64,000 bases of DNA from Leishmania mexicana MHOM/GT/2001/U1103. Its lineage: Eukaryota > Euglenozoa > Kinetoplastea > Trypanosomatida > Trypanosomatidae. The stretch spans positions 1,759,262-1,823,261 of the forward strand of contig NC_018338.1 of assembly GCF_000234665.1 (NCBI RefSeq), given 5' to 3'. Positions within the stretch are counted from its first letter, which is position 1; every line of letters begins with the position of its first letter. Below the pieces are notes generated by a model. It made no database searches and was not told the DNA's origin. It saw only the letters and a program-made list of their open reading frames with translations. Of this stretch, positions 60,200-64,000 are shown piece after piece. A program made the translations under genes and the position numbers.

Positions 60200-62116
60200 G
60201 CCGGGTCCGTAATCTATGGACTTGGCCTCGGCTCCTCTTACAATGTCCACCTTGCAAGCTTGCAAACTTCCTCGTTATGTTTCAATCTGCAAAGATGAAA
60301 GGCAATCCTCATTGAGAGGCGCACGCGACGGGCTAGCGGCGCCAGAATATGTGCCCAGAACCGTTGCCGCATGCCAACCTCCACTCTTGTAGGGGCAATG
60401 CCGAACGCTGTGAGGAGAGGAAGGAAGCCCGCCGCCACAGCAGCAACCACACTTGTGTTTCTATTTGTCAGCCGATCCAGTGGTGGATGCAGCGGGCGAG
60501 GTCCCAGACCCACTGCTTCACACACAGCGCGGGTGCTGCATGCAGGGGGGTGGAGGCCGCAGCCTCCGATCACCGCACCTATGGGGTGTATTATCCTTAC
60601 AAGGCATCGCAGTCGCTCCTGACTCTGTGTTTACCTACGCCGCGCCATACACCCACAGTGGCGTAAGGGAGTTTCGGAAAGTGGGAGAGTCTACCAAGAA
60701 CCCTCTAGGTAGTGAGGAGCTGAGGTGCACGCAACCGCTGCGCATGAGGGCGGTGCGTGTGCGCGAAGCTCTGAAGCGGTCGATGCCCGCATACCCGAGC
60801 GCGAGTCTCCACCGTGCTTTGGCAACACCTTCATCCCGCACGTACGCCCCCGGGGCCAAATGCGCAAGACGGACTCTCCGAGCAGGTCTACGCTGTCTTC
60901 GTACCATTCGCCTACCCACGGTGACAGCCACCGTTTTGGGTGTAAAGGTGCTCAACGGCCCTCCTGCCCACGGCGCACGCAGCGCCACGCAGAAAGGGCA
61001 GAGCAGGTCCTTTGACGGGCCCCACTCGCGCGAGCACACAGCCCCGCACCCGACAAGCCGAGCCCTGGCTACCTCGGTAACCCCTGCATCGTGTCGGCCA
61101 GCGTCGCGGATGGGTTGGGGGTCCACGCCGGGAGGGCGGAGGGGCAGCGGTCCTCTTCCAGGCACGTGCGCGAAACGGGCCGCACTCCCCCCCCCGGAAG
61201 TGGATAGTGAGCTTGGCCGCGCCGTGATCACTCGGCGCTGTGGGTGGCGGCGTCACCTGTCCTAGGTGAACTCGCGAGGCACCAGGGAAACGCCCCCGGA
61301 TATCCGTTTGTGCAGTGCCGCATCGTGGTGTCCGTATCGCGCGCGCAGGTCAAGTGTTCGTCACCGCGTTCATCCAGCAGAGTAGCTCAAGTCCTGGGTT
61401 AGTTGTTCTCTTTTTGACTACACTGGGTTGTGCGATTGGGCGGCCGCTGGAGTAGCGTGCGGGTCGGATACAACATCGCTGGTCATCTGGCCGAGAACTT
61501 CCCGTCTTACGAGGACAGTCGTAGGTACGTTGTCGGGTCTGCGGTGCATCCGTCGAGGAGGGTCACCTCAGCAACGCCACGCCGTCACTCCTGCAACCTC
61601 GTCCTCGAGAACAGGGGAGGGCGTATCACCTATACGTGCATCCTTGTGCATGGGCAGGGGGAGGCCGCAGTCCTGCTTCCTTTTTCTTCGCTACATGGGA
61701 ATGCTGAAACACCCAGAGATTAAGTGCCGTACAGGCTTGTTGGGAGAAGGCGTGGAGTGCATCTCCATCAGAATGCCGACTTGTATCGGTGGTGCATCAG
61801 GGAACTGGGCCAACGAGCCGCGACAGCGTAGTCCAGCACGCTTTACTTGCATTGCATAGAGGGCACATTAGGTCGGGAGTCACGCTCGAGGCCACCACAA
61901 CGCACCGAATGCAGACATGGAGCGGGTGGACGCGCACGTTTGTTGGATTGCCGTGAAGATCTGTCGCCAGCGGGTAGACATGTGATTAGGACTGTGTGTT
62001 TGTTTGGACACAGCGCCAGTCCACACCTGTCCCCTGGCACCAACAGTCCGGAACCGTACTCGAGGGCAGGCTGCAGGCTCTTGGCTTCCCCAGAAAGAAT
62101 GGGCACTAGACCCTAA
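60200..62116 (+). pseudogene. Decayed coding sequence, possibly a DIRE-type retroelement relic
   Basis: This stretch is GC-rich without the pyrimidine bias of other spacers. One + frame (positions 2 modulo 3) is largely open in segments 60371-60622, 60725-61015, 61430-61723 and 61847-62116, broken by a few stops, as in a decaying gene. Around 61345-61440, VTAFIQQ and LVVLF in one frame continue into DYTG in the adjacent frame, a pattern reminiscent of the region around reverse-transcriptase motif A. Soon after comes SSVRVGYNIAG. No intact catalytic motif is present. Kinetoplastid genomes carry degenerate ingi/L1Tc-related elements (DIREs), which would fit, but homology is not demonstrated. 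Confidence 0.35.
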
Positions 62117-62692
62117 GGTGCCACATACTTTGATGTGCCCGGTCGGCATCAGAGAAAGGGACACCCCGCGTCTCGTAAAAGTCTGCAACAGCGTCATCTC
62201 TCGTTCTCTGCTCTCTCGCCATTTTTTTCGCTCTCGGGATTTCACCGTTTCTCTGTCATTTTGTGTTTCTTTCGCGGCTCTTCGCTGTGATTGGTCACGC
62301 TCATTGTCGTGCGTACATCTCCATGTCGTCTACCGCGCTCCACTTTCATTTTCGTCTCTCCCGCGCCAACGCGACCGATCCTGGACACACACACACACAT
62401 TCACACGCATCTCTCCTCCCTCCTAATACTCCAGTTGTAAACGGCTCCCACTCGTTCTCTCCCGTCTCGCCATCGCCACCGCATCCTTTTTTTTCGTGCG
62501 CAACCACAGACTCGTCATCCACGCGGCTGTCCATTCACCAAGTACAAGAGAAAGAAAGCAACAACATATTGAAGCCTCCTCTGCCCGCGCCCCCTCCCTC
62601 CCTACGCCTACTTCATCAAACCCTCAAGAGCTGGCTTTCTTACCTTTTTGCCACCATCGCCCGTGTTACCCGCTCACGAAACGCTCACTACC
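62117..62692 (+). other. 5' region of the PSP1-domain gene
   Basis: Pyrimidine bias returns at about 62195, with CA repeats (62384-62405) and several tract/AG combinations. The acceptor cannot be fixed. Confidence 0.55.
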
Positions 62693-63535
62693 ATGATGTC
62701 TGCCACCTCTTCTCAACTCTCCGTCTCGTGCGTGAAGAAGCGGGTGAGGGTGTACCGCCACGAACCCTATGCGGCGAGCCTCATCACTCCTGCTTCCCCT
62801 GCGGAGGCGGCTCTGGTGTGCTGCCACCAGCGTAGCCTGAAATCGCCTGCTAGCTCTTACGCCACGTCGTCGCCTGCTCGCTCGCTCCTGGAGGCAGCCT
62901 TACCCAGCGTACCGACTGCGGCCTACCCGTCTCACCACGCCGCTACCAGCTCAGCCCCGCCAATGCCGATGGCGCACCCCGCGCACACGGCCGTGTGGGT
63001 CGCCTTCAAATACGGCCGTAAGCCCTTCGTGACCGCCTTCCAGGTGTGCATTGGTGAGATGGTCATCGTGGAGGGTGACCGCGGCATCGACCTTGGCATT
63101 GTCGACGACGCGTGCACGACGCCTCTTCCCGAGAAATTGCTGCTTATTCTCCGTCGCGCCACGGCTGAGGACACGACACAGCATAACAGACGCACCGTGA
63201 AAGAGCAGGAGGCGCTGCAGACGATGCGCTCGTTGGCGACGCAGGTGCACTGCCCCACCCACGTGGAGGACGCCATGTTTCAGCTGGACAGCAAGAAGAT
63301 CACGGTCATCATCTCACGCACCTCGCGCTCCTTTGTGGACTTCCGTCGTCTGCAGCGTGCCCTCTTCGACGTGTACCGCTGCCGAATCTGGTTTGCCTAC
63401 CTCGACGAAATCCAGGAGACGATGAGCACCGACGTCACCCGGCCTCTGCGCCGCGGACAGCGTCGCTGCGCGTCATCGAACGAAGCGGGGTACAAAAAGA
63501 TACTTTCGACGACGTCGTGCACAGCGGCAGCGTAA
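62693..63535 (+). CDS. PSP1 C-terminal domain protein
   Basis: 280 residues from the first of two ATGs at 62693 (the frame reaches a TTG at 62648). The N-terminal ~100 residues are Ala/Ser/Pro-rich and likely disordered. The PSP1 C-terminal domain spans about 100-240: VWVAFKYGRKPFVTAF, GEMVIVEGDRGIDLGIVDD, and near its end KKITVIISRTSRSFVDFRRLQRAL (about 203-226) with RIWFAYLD. The tail is basic. The domain is named after yeast PSP1, a suppressor of DNA polymerase mutations; bacterial relatives include the YaaT/RicT proteins. In trypanosomatids, PSP1-domain proteins are a small family and some are implicated in mRNA metabolism; the role of this one is unknown. Confidence 0.8.
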   Translation: MMSATSSQLSVSCVKKRVRVYRHEPYAASLITPASPAEAALVCCHQRSLKSPASSYATSSPARSLLEAALPSVPTAAYPSHHAATSSAPPMPMAHPAHTAVWVAFKYGRKPFVTAFQVCIGEMVIVEGDRGIDLGIVDDACTTPLPEKLLLILRRATAEDTTQHNRRTVKEQEALQTMRSLATQVHCPTHVEDAMFQLDSKKITVIISRTSRSFVDFRRLQRALFDVYRCRIWFAYLDEIQETMSTDVTRPLRRGQRRCASSNEAGYKKILSTTSCTAAA

Positions 63536-64000
63536 GGGAGATCGAAGGCGTAACCGAAGAAGAAAAAAAACTTCGATCCTCGCGCTTCTGACCGGAGCGA
63601 ATGATCCCGATCCGACAAGGACACGAGAGCCTCTCCATCAGAGAGAAAGAGGAGAGGGAGATGTGCACACGCACATGTTTCCCACATGGAAATCACGGCT
63701 CACGTGAATAGACGGCAAAGAAACAAGGGAGCTCGTTTACACGCGCTGGCCTGCCGAAGTATGCACAGGCTCGAGAGGGAAGGTAAAAGAAGCCCATTGC
63801 GCGGTGCACAGCAGCGGCACAAGCACCCGCGCACGATTGCGTGGAAAGAGGAATAAAAAGGCATCTGGGCTTGCTCGTAGGCGCAGCTTTTCTTTTGCCC
63901 TCGTCTATCGCTTCTGCTGCTGTCTCGAAGCCGCGTGTGCCTGCCTTCTCCTTCTCGTTTCCTTTCCGTGGAGCTGCTGAGACAGACGTGTGAGCGTGCG
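63536..64000 (+). other. 3'UTR of the PSP1 gene and leader of an unseen downstream gene
   Basis: Purine-rich first, then pyrimidine tracts at 63890-63970 (TTTTCTTTTGCCCTCGTCT, CCTTCTCCTTCTCGTTTCCT), which imply a further + strand gene just outside the window. Confidence 0.5.

Overview
The window is nuclear DNA from a trypanosomatid, almost certainly a Leishmania species or close relative. Every convincing gene is intronless and on the + strand. GC-rich coding regions are separated by long, strongly pyrimidine-rich spacers, and several genes show a pyrimidine tract, an AG and then the ATG within about 4-25 bases, the layout of spliced-leader trans-splicing in a polycistronic unit. Several products are kinetoplastid-type (ATOM40, inositol phosphorylceramide synthase, an SH3-less PEX13). 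From memory, proteasome alpha-1, DMC1 and IPC synthase lie close together on L. major chromosome 35, so this is probably the syntenic block. Species cannot be fixed from sequence alone.

Layout, left to right: 3' end of an unidentified gene (1-297); RanBP2-zinc-finger/BRCT protein (1515-2663); membrane-anchored histidine phosphatase (5219-6226); mitochondrial EF-Ts (7640-9037); small N-myristoylation-motif protein (10233-10637); proteasome alpha-1/PSMA6 (14168-14920); ATOM40 (16537-17586); possible small membrane protein (18309-18548); FAM184-type coiled coil (19016-22015); TPR-TMEM33-like fusion (23196-24344); DMC1 recombinase (25783-26859); small unknown (27861-28322); MCM9-like helicase (29406-32132); tubulin glutamylase-like TTLL (36113-38290); anchored polyQ protein (39666-40295); a 100-N assembly gap (42589-42688); CCCH zinc-finger protein with poly-His tracts (44752-47850); PEX13-like peroxin (51523-52461); unknown 348-residue protein (53493-54539); small poly-Thr membrane protein (55417-55731); IPC synthase (57969-59120); PSP1-domain protein (62693-63535). 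The last ~460 bases lead into another gene.

The spacers carry dispersed repeats. Two long copies and one shorter copy of the same element (about 6440-6930, 41650-42300, 33586-33870) match the description of Leishmania SIDER retroposons, which usually sit in 3'UTRs and destabilise the host mRNA. The spacer at about 60.2-62.1 kb has lost the pyrimidine bias and looks like a decayed coding sequence, possibly a DIRE-type retroelement relic.

Neighbouring genes in such units are co-transcribed but usually unrelated in function, so gene order is weak evidence of shared role. The most interesting cluster is DMC1, a small unknown protein and an MCM9-like helicase in a row, with a BRCT-domain protein in the same unit. 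No CRISPR, rRNA, tRNA or intact transposon was seen.
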